Of a stretch of 64,000 nt of DNA, positions 9,445 to 18,070 are shown piece after piece; positions within the stretch are counted from its first letter, which is position 1; the number at the start of each line of letters is the position of its first letter. Location: the NCBI RefSeq assembly GCF_947241125.1, contig NZ_OX365700.1, forward strand, positions 3,628,001 through 3,692,000. Direction: 5' to 3'. Both the position numbers and the translations under genes were made by a program. The notes below the pieces were generated by a model, which was given only the letters and a program-made list of their open reading frames with translations, was not told the origin of the DNA and ran no database searches. This stretch comes from Nitrospira tepida. GTDB taxonomy: Bacteria > Nitrospirota > Nitrospiria > Nitrospirales > Nitrospiraceae.

Positions 9445-10206
9445 TTATTGGCTTGGAGAATGGGCGAGCGAGGCATCGTTGCGCGCGGCAAGCGAAATCC
9501 GCCTGGTCGCGACGTCCCGCTCGGCCTGGGCGTAGCGTTCGGGCGTGCCGATATCGGACCAATAGCCGGTCAAATCAAATCCCAGCACGAGCTCGTCTCG
9601 CGCGATCGCCTCCAGATAGGCGTCGATGATCGAGGACGGTTGGCCGGCCGGCACGGAGCGGAGCAGGCGGGGATGCAGCACATGAATGCCGGCGAACATG
9701 CGCGGAAAGACCTCCTCCCGGCTTTCCTTTCCCTTGCCATTGATGCGAAGGATGCGCCGGTCGCCGTCGATTTCGACGAGGCCCCATTGCGCCGCGTCGG
9801 GATCTTCGCGCAACACCAGCGTGGCGGCGGCCTCCCGTGCATGGTGGAAATCCACCAGCTCGCTGAGATCCATCTCGAACAGGGTGTCCCCGTTGAGCAC
9901 CAGCGCCGGCTGGCCGTTGAAAAACGATTCCACCTGCTTGATGCCCCCGCCGGTTCCCAAAATCACCGGTTCGCGCGAGTAGGTGATCCGCATGCCGAAC
10001 CGCGCCCCGTCGCCCAGCGCGTGTTCGATGAGCGGCCCCAGATGATGCAAGTTGATGATCACGTCGCGGAACCCGTGGCGCCGGAGCAACAACAGGTTCC
10101 AGACGATGAGCGGCGTGCCCCCGACCGGCAGGAGCGGCTTCGGAATGCTGTTCGTCAGCGGCCGCAGGCGGGTCCCGAGACCGGCCGCCAGGATCATGGC
10201 TTTCAT
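9445..10206 (-). CDS. murU: Sugar-1-phosphate nucleotidyltransferase, MurU-like
   Basis: The 253-aa protein has the nucleotidyltransferase signature AAGLGTRLRPLT at residues 7-18, then PKPLLPVGG and LVLNGDTLF. Size and the lack of a C-terminal beta-helix match MurU (N-acetylmuramate-1-phosphate uridylyltransferase) or a mannose-1-phosphate guanylyltransferase. The gene before it in transcription order encodes an AmgK-like sugar kinase; the amgK-murU pair is the known anomeric route for recycling peptidoglycan MurNAc to UDP-MurNAc. The pairing supports MurU, but the nucleotide and sugar specificity is inference. Confidence 0.75.
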   Translation of the reverse strand: MKAMILAAGLGTRLRPLTNSIPKPLLPVGGTPLIVWNLLLLRRHGFRDVIINLHHLGPLIEHALGDGARFGMRITYSREPVILGTGGGIKQVESFFNGQPALVLNGDTLFEMDLSELVDFHHAREAAATLVLREDPDAAQWGLVEIDGDRRILRINGKGKESREEVFPRMFAGIHVLHPRLLRSVPAGQPSSIIDAYLEAIARDELVLGFDLTGYWSDIGTPERYAQAERDVATRRISLAARNDASLAHSPSQ

Positions 10207-10317
10207 GAAATCACGTCAATCGACAAGCGTCAGTCGTCAAGCGGAAGTCAACATCGAAAGGACAAGATTCGAATGATCGTCTTCCCGATTGACGAATGAC
10301 GGATGACCCATGACGAT
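10207..10317. repeat. Intergenic repeats of a degenerate CGTCA(N)T unit
   Basis: The 111-bp gap between amgK and murU is made largely of short units such as CGTCAAT, CGTCAGT and CGTCAAG on one side and ATTGACG, AATGACG, GATGACC and CATGACG on the other. The two halves are roughly inverted and can pair in a long imperfect hairpin. The same style of unit appears at 44221-44330, and a different unit (GTGCTGA) at 17951-18046. Confidence 0.6.
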
Positions 10318-11460
10318 TCATTGGAGTTCCGGCACGTAGGGCGCGAGGTGCTGCCGCAGCGCCGCCAGTTCAGGATACTTCTCGAGATTGCGCCGCACGT
10401 ACCCCAACACGCGCGGAATGTCCGCCAGAAATTTCGGATTGTGCTTCATCCGGTCGATGTAGACGAAGCGGCCGGCTGCTTTGAGATTGCGCTGGATGCT
10501 GGTCAGGTCGAAGACGCGCCGATACGCCGTCGGCTCCATGCGCAGTCCATGCCGGGCCAATCCGTCCAAGTAATAGGCGATCAGCTCGTCAACCAGCGAT
10601 TCGTCCAGGGCCAGATAGGCATCGCGCAGGAGAGACGCCAGGTCATAGGCCGCCGGTCCCATCAATGCGTCCTGAAAATCGATGATGCCGATCCGGTTCC
10701 CGTCCACCATCAAGTTGCGAGAGTGATAATCGCGATGGACAAGCACGTGAGGTTGCGCGGCCATCAGCTCGGCAATCTTGCGGAACTCGTTCTGGACGAG
10801 AACCGCATCCTCCGCCTTCATCGGAGCGGGCCGCCGGGCGTTCACCCCGTATTCGAGGAAGTGGTCGAACTCCCACATCAGGAGCGGGACGTCGAATTTC
10901 CGGTGGAACGCCACGCACGCGGGATTGGTCGGCGCCGTCGCCTTGACTTGGATGACCACCAGACTGTCGATCGCCTGCTTATAGAGCGAGGCGATGCGGG
11001 ACGCGTCCGCCTTGGCGCAAGCTTCCAGCAACGTCAGATCGCCGAAATCCTCCAGGTACAACAGCCCTGCTTCGCGGTCGTAGTAGTGCAGCGTGGGAAC
11101 CGGCAAGCGGAACGCGGACAGATGGGCGAGGATGTTCGTGAACGGCAGTTCGGCGATCTGAACGGTGCCGCTGACCGCCTCCTCGGAGGCTTTGAAGGCT
11201 TCCGGCTCGGCGAGCTGCATGAGGATGACCGAGGCCGTCCGGTCGTTGGGCTCGCCGGCGAGGTGAATGCGGAAGTACCGGCGGTTCGAGGCGTCGCCCG
11301 CGAGCGGCGTCAGGGTTCCGAACCGGGCGTGAAACGGCAGTTTCGTCCGAACGGTATCCGCGACTCGTTGATGATCGGGTGGAGCAAGCGGCGCCGCCGG
11401 AGCCGCGGGGTTGGTCGTGCCCATACGGACGCGCATTATACCTGAAGTGCGGTCGTTCAC
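10318..11460 (-). CDS. amgK: Aminoglycoside-phosphotransferase-fold sugar kinase, AmgK-like
   Basis: The 380-aa protein belongs to the APH kinase fold: HVLVHRDYHSRNLMV near residue 240 is the catalytic loop (HxDxxxxN) and IGIIDFQDALMGPAAYDLASLL holds the metal-binding Asp. This version, with DFQDALMGP, is typical of AmgK, which phosphorylates MurNAc/GlcNAc at the anomeric carbon. A MurU-like gene follows, completing a cell-wall sugar salvage route that bypasses de novo UDP-MurNAc synthesis. The first ~12 residues may not be translated: Met at residues 9 and 13 are alternative starts. Confidence 0.78.
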   Translation of the reverse strand: MNDRTSGIMRVRMGTTNPAAPAAPLAPPDHQRVADTVRTKLPFHARFGTLTPLAGDASNRRYFRIHLAGEPNDRTASVILMQLAEPEAFKASEEAVSGTVQIAELPFTNILAHLSAFRLPVPTLHYYDREAGLLYLEDFGDLTLLEACAKADASRIASLYKQAIDSLVVIQVKATAPTNPACVAFHRKFDVPLLMWEFDHFLEYGVNARRPAPMKAEDAVLVQNEFRKIAELMAAQPHVLVHRDYHSRNLMVDGNRIGIIDFQDALMGPAAYDLASLLRDAYLALDESLVDELIAYYLDGLARHGLRMEPTAYRRVFDLTSIQRNLKAAGRFVYIDRMKHNPKFLADIPRVLGYVRRNLEKYPELAALRQHLAPYVPELQ

Positions 11461-11550
11461 GAACAGGACTGCAAAATCCGGCAGAGGGTCGAACGGGACA
11501 AGGCGGTCGATGGGAGAAGCCGGCGGATGAGCCGGCCAGGAAGGAGAAGG

Positions 11551-11595
11551 GAACCGGTCTCCGGAGCGTCGGCTCGACGCCCCGGAGACCGGTTC
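11551..11595 (-). terminator. Long perfect-stem hairpin after rhlE
   Basis: Arms 11551-11564 and 11582-11595 pair perfectly over 14 bp (GAACCGGTCTCCGG with CCGGAGACCGGTTC). The loop itself forms an inner GCGTCG/CGACGC stem, so the element is an almost unbroken 45-base hairpin with a single A-C mismatch. It lies 12 bp beyond the rhlE stop and is followed on the minus strand by a pyrimidine-rich run (CCCTTCTCCTTCC). This fits a terminator, although the tail is not a pure U tract. Confidence 0.75.
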
Positions 11596-11607
11596 ATTTC
11601 CTCTGGT

Positions 11608-13146
11608 TCAGTTCCCGTTCTTCGGCTGCATGAACAGCCGGCGGGGCCGCCTGGCCTGATGGTTCAGATCTGCCGCATGCGCATGGGGCCGCGGCGCGTG
11701 ATCTTGATGCATCTGGCCCTGCTGCGGAAACCCCTTGTGCTGTGGCTGGCCCGTTCGACCGGCGTCGGCAAATCGGTTCCCCTCAACCGGCCGGCTGAAC
11801 TCGCGGCGATGCTGACCGTCACCGCGACGGTGCGATTCACCCGTCTGATGCCCGTCGTGCCTTCTCGATCCGCCGGCTCCATAACCGGGACGGCCGCCCC
11901 CTCGATGAGCGGGGCCACGGCCGGAACTGGGCCCGTGGGAGTGGGGCGCCGGACTTCCCGCCGCGCGGGGTACCGGTCTGCCGAGCAGCTTCTCGATCGC
12001 CCGAAGCTGGAAGTGGTCTTCACCGGTGACGAAGCTGGTGGCGCGCCCGATCGCCTTCATGCGGCCGGTCCGCCCGATCCGGTGAACATAGTCTTCCGGC
12101 GTATTCGGCAGGTCGAAATTGACCACATGGCCGATGTTCGCCACGTCGATCCCGCGCGCCGCGATATCGGTCGCCACGAGAATGCGATAGGTCCCGCGCC
12201 GGAAGCCTTCCAGCGCCGCGCGACGCTGCGAGAGACGCCGTCCCGCATGCAGCACCGCCACCCGGTGGCCCTTGTGCTCCAAGGCGGTTCCCAGCCGATC
12301 CGCCCGATGTTTGGTGCGCGTGAAGACGAGCACGCTGCCAGCCGGGTCCTGAATCAAGTTCAAGAGCAGGTTGATCTTGTCGTCGTGCGTCGTATGGTGC
12401 ACCTCGTGGGTGACCGTGTGCGCCGCCGTGGCCGGCGGATTGACCATCACCTGCACGGGATTCTTCAACCCCGCCCGCGCCAACCCGTCGAGATTGTCCG
12501 GCATGGTCGCGGAGAACAGCATTGTCTGCCGTTCCGGAGACAAGGCATCCAGAATCTGGTTGAGCTGCGGCGCGAAGCCCATGTCGAGCATGCGGTCCGC
12601 TTCATCCAGGACCACGATCGTGAAATAGGCCAGGTTCACCGTCCCGTTCCACATGTGATCGAGCAAGCGGCCGGGCGTCGCCACCACGATCGTCGGGCGT
12701 TGGTGCAGCCCGCGCACCTGAATGCGGAGGTCTTCGCCTCCGACCAAGGCCGTCGCGGAAACCCGGCGGCTGCGCCCGAGCAACCCGATCGCCCGTTGAA
12801 TTTGAAACGCCAGCTCCCGGGTCGGGGTCAGGATCAACCCGCGCGGCGGGCCGGCCGGCCCGCCGGCCAATCGTTCGATCATGGGAATCACGAACGCGGC
12901 CGTCTTGCCGGTTCCGGTCTGGGCACAGCCGAGCACGTCGCGGCCGGCCAGCCCAGGGGGAATGGCCTTGGCCTGAATGGGCGTCGGGTCCGTGAATTTC
13001 GCCTGGGCCAACTCCCGCAACAGGGCGTCGGAAAGTCCCAGCGAGCGGAACGTCACCGTTCCGTCCTGCGCCGGTTGGGCCGGCGCGATCGCTTCGTCAG
13101 AGGTGGAGGGCACAGGGGTAGAAACGGAAGAAGCAGAAGTCAACAC
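11608..13146 (-). CDS. rhlE: DEAD-box ATP-dependent RNA helicase, RhlE-like
   Basis: All DEAD-box motifs are present in the 512-aa protein: Q motif PTPIQAKAIP, motif I AQTGTGKT, Ia PTRELA, II DEAD, III SAT, and VI HRIGRTGR. The helicase core ends near residue 390; the rest is a low-complexity tail rich in His, Gly, Arg and Gln, as in RhlE-type proteins, likely for RNA contact. The N-terminal ~30 residues are Ser/Pro-rich and may be partly untranslated. It would act in ribosome assembly or RNA turnover. A strong hairpin follows the stop codon. Confidence 0.88.
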   Translation of the reverse strand: MLTSASSVSTPVPSTSDEAIAPAQPAQDGTVTFRSLGLSDALLRELAQAKFTDPTPIQAKAIPPGLAGRDVLGCAQTGTGKTAAFVIPMIERLAGGPAGPPRGLILTPTRELAFQIQRAIGLLGRSRRVSATALVGGEDLRIQVRGLHQRPTIVVATPGRLLDHMWNGTVNLAYFTIVVLDEADRMLDMGFAPQLNQILDALSPERQTMLFSATMPDNLDGLARAGLKNPVQVMVNPPATAAHTVTHEVHHTTHDDKINLLLNLIQDPAGSVLVFTRTKHRADRLGTALEHKGHRVAVLHAGRRLSQRRAALEGFRRGTYRILVATDIAARGIDVANIGHVVNFDLPNTPEDYVHRIGRTGRMKAIGRATSFVTGEDHFQLRAIEKLLGRPVPRAAGSPAPHSHGPSSGRGPAHRGGGRPGYGAGGSRRHDGHQTGESHRRGDGQHRREFSRPVEGNRFADAGRTGQPQHKGFPQQGQMHQDHAPRPHAHAADLNHQARRPRRLFMQPKNGN

Positions 13147-13445
13147 AGAACACTCCTTGGTGAAAGTGAGGCAGGATGCTACGCGGGCACAAGAGCGGAT
13201 CAGCGGATCGCTCGGAGGCGCACCCTTGAGAACCCTGCTATGAGCATCGCATGAGACGAGGTCAGAGAATCGAAGGAGGCAGAATCAGAAAGGAGTCCGC
13301 TCCGAGGAGGATCTGAACGCGCTGCGATGACGAGGCCCGGAATATTTATGGTTGCACGGTCGCCGGGCCGTCTCGACAGTGATGGGCACACCATACAGGA
13401 CAAATTCCTCCGTGTCAAATGGGACAGCATCAGTGATGAACCGGA
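13147..13445. other. Intergenic stretch without a recognised gene
   Basis: This 299-bp gap lies upstream of rhlE and beyond the stop of the NlpC/P60-like gene. A 76-codon minus-strand frame exists (13200-13430), but it has no recognisable features. The space probably holds the rhlE promoter and leader; no clear element could be picked out. Confidence 0.5.
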
Positions 13446-14117
13446 TCAGGACCCCACGCGCGTGCCGAAGGCGGCGAACAACTCGCCCGTGAGGTAAGGC
13501 GTGCCGTCCTGGTCACGCCACTTTTTGCGGCGGAGATAATCGTTGAGGATCCGGCCGTCGGCCGTCCTATGGACATGCGGATAGGCTAGGTTCATGCGAT
13601 ACCGCTCCACAGCGCCCGCCACGCGGCTGATGAACAGGACCGTACCGTCAGCTTCCACCCGCTCGACCACCCCCACATGCGTGAGCGGATCGTTGACCGC
13701 GCCGTCCCCGTTGTAGTCCCAGGTATTGTCGAAGAACACGAGATCGCCCGGCCGGACGACCGGCCCGTGATGGATGCGGCCGTGCCGCCGCACATGCTGA
13801 TAGATCAGGCGGACGCCGTTAGCCTGTTGGCTCTCATCCGTGTTTTCGTACAGGTCGATGCCGTGCCGGAGGTAGATGGCGCGCGTCACGCCTGCGCAGT
13901 CGTAGGCGATCCGGCGCCCATTCACCTCGACTGTGCGAACGCCGACAAGGGAGGCCGCGGTCCTCGCCACCGCCTGCTGCCTGGCCACCGTGTCGCCGGC
14001 CTTGCAACAGACGCGCGCCTGAACCGGCAGGTGGCCGGAGCGGTCTCCCGACGGGCCGGCACAGCCGACCGCCAGAATCAACAACGCCGAACCCAGATGC
14101 CAGCCAACGCGCGTCAT
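13446..14117 (-). CDS. Putative NlpC/P60-like lipoprotein
   Basis: The 223-aa protein starts with a signal peptide (MTRVGWHLGSALLILAVGC) ending in a cysteine that could be lipidated, although the -3 residue is Ala rather than Leu. The mature part has YDCAGVTRAIYL near residue 90 and THVGVVERV near residue 150, which align with the catalytic Cys and His blocks of NlpC/P60 cysteine peptidases (DCSG and HVGIY). RPGDLVFFDNT is the usual strand between them. It probably cuts cell-wall peptides at the envelope. The Cys-Ala-Gly form in place of Cys-Ser-Gly makes it a divergent member. Confidence 0.65.
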   Translation of the reverse strand: MTRVGWHLGSALLILAVGCAGPSGDRSGHLPVQARVCCKAGDTVARQQAVARTAASLVGVRTVEVNGRRIAYDCAGVTRAIYLRHGIDLYENTDESQQANGVRLIYQHVRRHGRIHHGPVVRPGDLVFFDNTWDYNGDGAVNDPLTHVGVVERVEADGTVLFISRVAGAVERYRMNLAYPHVHRTADGRILNDYLRRKKWRDQDGTPYLTGELFAAFGTRVGS

Positions 14118-14254
14118 GTGCCTCCGCTGTCATGACCGCCGCCCAGTATAGCTCAGCGGGCAAAAGATGCACGTCACTTGAGGAAAACATCCGGTTGGCC
14201 AGCCGCAGCGCCCGCCTCTCGACAACTCCGCCGCAAAGGCACTATAAGGAGCGC

Positions 14255-15226
14255 ATGGAGTACGTACATCTCGGTCGAGCCGGAGTCAAAGTCAGCCGGC
14301 TCTGTCTCGGCACCATGAACTTCGGCCCGCTCACGAGCGAGCAGGACAGCTTCGCCATCATGGATCGGGCGCTGGAGCTGGGGATCAATTTTTTCGATAC
14401 CGCCAACGTCTACGGGTGGAAGCTCGGCGAGGGGCTCACGGAGCAGATCGTCGGGCGGTGGCTATCTCAGGGACAGGGACGACGCGACAAGATCGTCCTC
14501 GCCACAAAAGTCTTTGGTCGCATGGGGGACTGGCCGAATCAGTCCCGACTCTCAGCGCTCCACATCAAACGAGCCTGCGAGGACAGTCTGCGCCGACTCA
14601 AGACCGACCATATTGATCTATATCAAATGCACCATGTCGATCGGGAATGCCCGTGGGAGGAAATCTGGCAGGCGATGGAGCAGCTCGTGCGCGAGGGGAA
14701 AATTCTTTACATAGGTAGCAGCAACTTCGCGGGATGGCATCTCGCGCGAGCGCAGGAACTCGCCGCGCAACGGCACTTTCTGGGCCTCGTGTCGGAACAG
14801 AGTCTCTACAACCTGCACGAACGGATGGTCGAGTTGGAAGTGATTCCGGCCTGCGAGGCCTACGGCATCGGCCTGATCCCTTGGAGCCCGTTAGCGAGAG
14901 GGCTGCTGGCCGGCGCCTTGCAACCTGTTTCGTCGGGACGGCGTGCCGACGAGGACCTGCGGAAGGAAGTGGAAACCAACCGCGCGAGGCTGGAAGGGTA
15001 TGACAGGCTCTGTGCGCAATTGGGCGAGCGCCCCGCCGACGTCGCTTTGGCTTGGCTCCTCCACCAGCCGGCCGTCACCGCGCCGATCATCGGTCCCCGC
15101 ACCCTTGACCAATTGAACGGGTCGATGCGGGCCTTGTCCCTGTCGCTCTCGCAGGACAGTCTCAAGCGGCTCGACGAACTCTTCCCTGGTCCGGGAGGAC
15201 GGGCTCCCGAGGCCTATGCCTGGTGA
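14255..15226 (+). CDS. Aldo/keto reductase
   Basis: The protein MEYVHLGRAGVKVSRLCLG... (323 aa) has the AKR tetrad: Asp and Tyr in FFDTANVYG, Lys in VLATKVFG, and His in YQMHHVD. The C-terminal part carries the NADPH-binding PIIGPRTLDQL. It would reduce a carbonyl compound with NADPH; the substrate is unknown. I chose the ATG at 14255 because AAGGAG stands just before it and the family begins here; an in-frame upstream ATG at 14132 would add 41 unrelated residues. Confidence 0.88.
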   Translation: MEYVHLGRAGVKVSRLCLGTMNFGPLTSEQDSFAIMDRALELGINFFDTANVYGWKLGEGLTEQIVGRWLSQGQGRRDKIVLATKVFGRMGDWPNQSRLSALHIKRACEDSLRRLKTDHIDLYQMHHVDRECPWEEIWQAMEQLVREGKILYIGSSNFAGWHLARAQELAAQRHFLGLVSEQSLYNLHERMVELEVIPACEAYGIGLIPWSPLARGLLAGALQPVSSGRRADEDLRKEVETNRARLEGYDRLCAQLGERPADVALAWLLHQPAVTAPIIGPRTLDQLNGSMRALSLSLSQDSLKRLDELFPGPGGRAPEAYAW

Positions 15227-15232
15227 GGTTCG

Positions 15233-15646
15233 CTACGGTTCCGTTATGCGCCGCCACCCCACCGCCCCGAGCAGGGCGCCCAGCGCATCGGCCGTCAGAT
15301 CCCACGGATCGGCTTCCCGGGGCGGCACAAAGACCTGATGGAGTTCATCGCTGGCTCCATACAGCGTGGCCGCCACGATGGCCAGCCACAGCGCGTGCTT
15401 CGCCCCCCATTCCCCTGCCGCCCACCGGAACGCACGGTAGCACAACAGGCTCAAGCCTGCATACTCGATCAGGTGCAGCACCTTGTCGCTGATCCCGCCA
15501 AGGAACGACGGCAGTTCCTCCTCCGGATGGGGCAAGGCCGAGAGCAGGAAGATCGCTCCGGCATACACCACCGGCGGCGCCCAATAGGCGAAAAGCCGGA
15601 CTGCGGCAAACGGCGAATACTGAGGCGACACCTGCTCATGATTCAT
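15233..15646 (-). CDS. VanZ-like membrane protein
   Basis: The 137-aa protein has about four hydrophobic segments and the VanZ-family pattern SDKVLHLIEYAGLSLLCYRAF near residue 53 and SDELHQVFVPPREADPWDLTADALGALLG near residue 100. VanZ-like proteins are integral membrane proteins; one gives low-level teicoplanin resistance, but most have no known role. It is convergent with the aldo/keto reductase gene and divergent from the GH57 gene. Confidence 0.8.
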   Translation of the reverse strand: MNHEQVSPQYSPFAAVRLFAYWAPPVVYAGAIFLLSALPHPEEELPSFLGGISDKVLHLIEYAGLSLLCYRAFRWAAGEWGAKHALWLAIVAATLYGASDELHQVFVPPREADPWDLTADALGALLGAVGWRRITEP

Positions 15647-15738
15647 CGGTCGCGCAGCCTTCCGTTGAACGTTTGCGAGCCTGTTACGTCCATGACATAC
15701 TCCACAGCAGCCGCTCGACCAATGACAAAGGCCTGGTC

Positions 15739-17946
15739 ATGAAACGCGCCGCGCTGTGCTTCCTGTGGCACATGCATCAACCCTACTATACCGACCCGGT
15801 CACGGGATCGGCCAGCATGCCTTGGGTGCGCCTCCACGCCACCAAGGCCTATTACGACATGGTCTACCTGCTTGATCAATTTCCCCGCATCTCCGCCACT
15901 TTCAACTTTACCCCGTCGCTGCTCAGACAATTGGAGGAACTGACGGCCGGCGCGATCACGGACGTCTTTCTGGAGCATGCCAGGAAACCGGCCGCAGAGT
16001 TGTCTCCGGAAGAGCGCGCCTTCGTGATCCGACATTTTTTTTCGGCTAACTGGGCGACCATGGTGCGTCCCTCGCCGCGCTATCAGGAACTCTTGGTCAA
16101 GCGCGGGCTGCATGTGGCCCCGCAGGATCTCGAACCGCTGGCCAAGCGGTTTACGACACAGGACCTGCTCGATTTGCAGGTCTGGCATAATCTCGCCTGG
16201 TTCGGCTACGGCGCGCGGCACCGTTTCCCCCACCTGGCCGAACTGCGGAAGAAGGGGCGCGGGTTTTCCGAACAGGATAAGGACGACGTGCTGGCCCTTC
16301 AGCTCGACGTCATGCGCGAGGTCGTGCCCTCCTATCGCAAACTGGCGGCGCGCGGCCAAATCGAACTCACGACGAGCCCGTTCTACCACCCGATCCTGCC
16401 GTTGCTGATCGATACCGAGATCGCGCGGCGCTCGCTGCCGCATCTCCCGGCTCTGCCGCAGATCAAGGCCCCGGCAGATGCGGAGGCCCAGATCCGGAAG
16501 GCGGTCGAATACCACCAGCTCGTCTTCGGGGAGCCTCCGAAAGGCCTGTGGCCGTCCGAGGGCTCGGTCTGCCCGGAGATGATCCCCCTTCTGCACCAGG
16601 CCGGCCTCCGCTGGTTCGCCACGGACGAAGGCATCCTCGCGCGGTCGATCGAGACGCAGCAGGGCCCCTGGCATCGTTCGGTCATGTTGTATCAACCGTA
16701 TGAGATCCAGCACCAGGGCCGAATCCTGCGCGCCGTCTTCCGCGACCGGGATTTTTCCGACGCCTTCGGCTTTCGCTACCATCGGACCCTGCCACAACTC
16801 GCGCTGGAAGACGTGGTCCGCCGGCTCCGCACGATCCCGCACGAGTCGCCCCGGGAAGACCTCCTGATCCCGGTCATCCTCGACGGCGAAAATCCCTGGG
16901 AGCATTACCATGACGGCGGCGAGGAGTTCCTCTCGCTGCTCTACCAGAAGCTGACCGCACAGGCCGCCGACGAGCCGGGCCACTTCGAAATCCACACCAA
17001 GACCCTGTCCGACGCGTTGACCTCCTGTCCCGCTCCGGCCAAGCTGCCTCATCTGCATTCCGGCTCATGGATCAATGCGGATTTCACGATTTGGATCGGC
17101 CATGAGGAGGATCAGCGCGGCTGGGAATTACTGCGGCACACCCGGCAGCGGCTCCTGGAGGTCTCGCCGTCGCTCGATCCCGACATCAGACAGGCGGCCT
17201 GGGAAGAGCTGTATGCCGCAGAAGGAAGCGATTGGTTCTGGTGGTACGGCGACGAGTTCGAGACGGACTATAAGCTTGAGTTCGACCGCCTGTTCCGCGC
17301 CCACTTGCGTAACGTGTGGACCAAGGCCGGCCTCATCGCCCCGGATCACCTGCACCAACCGATTGTCCCCCCTGCCCCGGCTCACGCCCAGCAGGACCTA
17401 GTCGCCTTGCCGACCGCCTTGATTTCGCCCAAGCTCGATGGCATGGTGACGGATTTCTTCGAATGGTACGGAGCCGGCACCCTGCGGGTCGCTCCGCCGC
17501 TCGGCGCCATGTGGAGCCCGGCCCGGTATTTCGCCCATATCGCCTTCGGCTTTAATTTGGAGACGTTGTTCCTTCGCTTGGATCCTGACCGCACCTTGAA
17601 GGATCAGGAGCCTCCGCTGTCCGTCGAGTGGGACATCCGCACTACTGATCGCGCCTACAAGGTCACGTTTCCGCTGATTCCTCCGACCGAAGGGACGTTC
17701 CTCCTGACCCGCGGCGTTCCGGGAGAGCCGTTCGAATATGCCAGGGAACTCCAGGGGTTGGCACGGCAGCGCATCATCGAAGTGGCCGTCCCATTCAGGG
17801 AATTCGAGTTGACGGCAGGTCAGTCGTTTGCGTTCAGCATTTTGGTGACGCGGGAAGGGCTGGAGGTTGCGCGCTATCCGCACCAGCACCCGGTGACATT
17901 GGAAGTGCCCACGTCGGATTTCGATGCTATGATGTGGCGCGTCTGA
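15739..17946 (+). CDS. Glycoside hydrolase family 57 protein
   Basis: The protein MKRAALCFLWHMHQPYY... (735 aa) has GH57 hallmarks: HMHQPYY at the N-terminus, KGLWPSEGSVCPEM near residue 270 with the probable nucleophile Glu, and ILDGENPWEHY near residue 382 with the probable acid/base Asp. The C-terminal ~250 residues form a beta-rich accessory region. GH57 enzymes act on alpha-glucans (alpha-amylase, amylopullulanase, glucanotransferase, branching enzyme), so a role in glycogen or maltodextrin turnover is likely. The start at 15739 is preferred because homology begins there; an in-frame upstream start would add 22 residues. Confidence 0.85.
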   Translation: MKRAALCFLWHMHQPYYTDPVTGSASMPWVRLHATKAYYDMVYLLDQFPRISATFNFTPSLLRQLEELTAGAITDVFLEHARKPAAELSPEERAFVIRHFFSANWATMVRPSPRYQELLVKRGLHVAPQDLEPLAKRFTTQDLLDLQVWHNLAWFGYGARHRFPHLAELRKKGRGFSEQDKDDVLALQLDVMREVVPSYRKLAARGQIELTTSPFYHPILPLLIDTEIARRSLPHLPALPQIKAPADAEAQIRKAVEYHQLVFGEPPKGLWPSEGSVCPEMIPLLHQAGLRWFATDEGILARSIETQQGPWHRSVMLYQPYEIQHQGRILRAVFRDRDFSDAFGFRYHRTLPQLALEDVVRRLRTIPHESPREDLLIPVILDGENPWEHYHDGGEEFLSLLYQKLTAQAADEPGHFEIHTKTLSDALTSCPAPAKLPHLHSGSWINADFTIWIGHEEDQRGWELLRHTRQRLLEVSPSLDPDIRQAAWEELYAAEGSDWFWWYGDEFETDYKLEFDRLFRAHLRNVWTKAGLIAPDHLHQPIVPPAPAHAQQDLVALPTALISPKLDGMVTDFFEWYGAGTLRVAPPLGAMWSPARYFAHIAFGFNLETLFLRLDPDRTLKDQEPPLSVEWDIRTTDRAYKVTFPLIPPTEGTFLLTRGVPGEPFEYARELQGLARQRIIEVAVPFREFELTAGQSFAFSILVTREGLEVARYPHQHPVTLEVPTSDFDAMMWRV

Positions 17947-17950
17947 GCAT

Positions 17951-18046
17951 AGTGCTGAGTGCTGAGAGTTGAGTGCTGAGTATTGATCGAAGAGAGGACA
18001 GACAACTCATCTGTTCCACTCAGCACAGCACTGAGCACTCAGCACT
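17951..18046. repeat. Inverted array of GTGCTGA units between GH57 gene and galT
   Basis: The left arm (17951-17981) is built of repeated AGTGCTG-AGTGCTG units; the right arm (18018-18046) is the reverse complement pattern, ACTCAGCAC and ACTGAGCAC. The arms can form a long imperfect hairpin with a ~36-nt loop in the gap before galT. It is not a CRISPR array: units are ~7 bp and there are no spacers. Confidence 0.75.
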
Positions 18047-18070
18047 TGCTGTTCATTGAGCGGAGGGAGA

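Noticed and set aside
14147-14160. tRNA-like piece TATAGCTCAGCGGG
   Set aside because: It resembles a D-arm, but no matching acceptor stem, anticodon arm or T-arm can be drawn from the surrounding bases.
15643-17058. 471-codon minus-strand frame opposite the GH57 gene
   Set aside because: It lies entirely over the GH57 coding frame, whose catalytic motifs are clear; the antisense translation has no recognisable domain and typical high-GC shadow composition.
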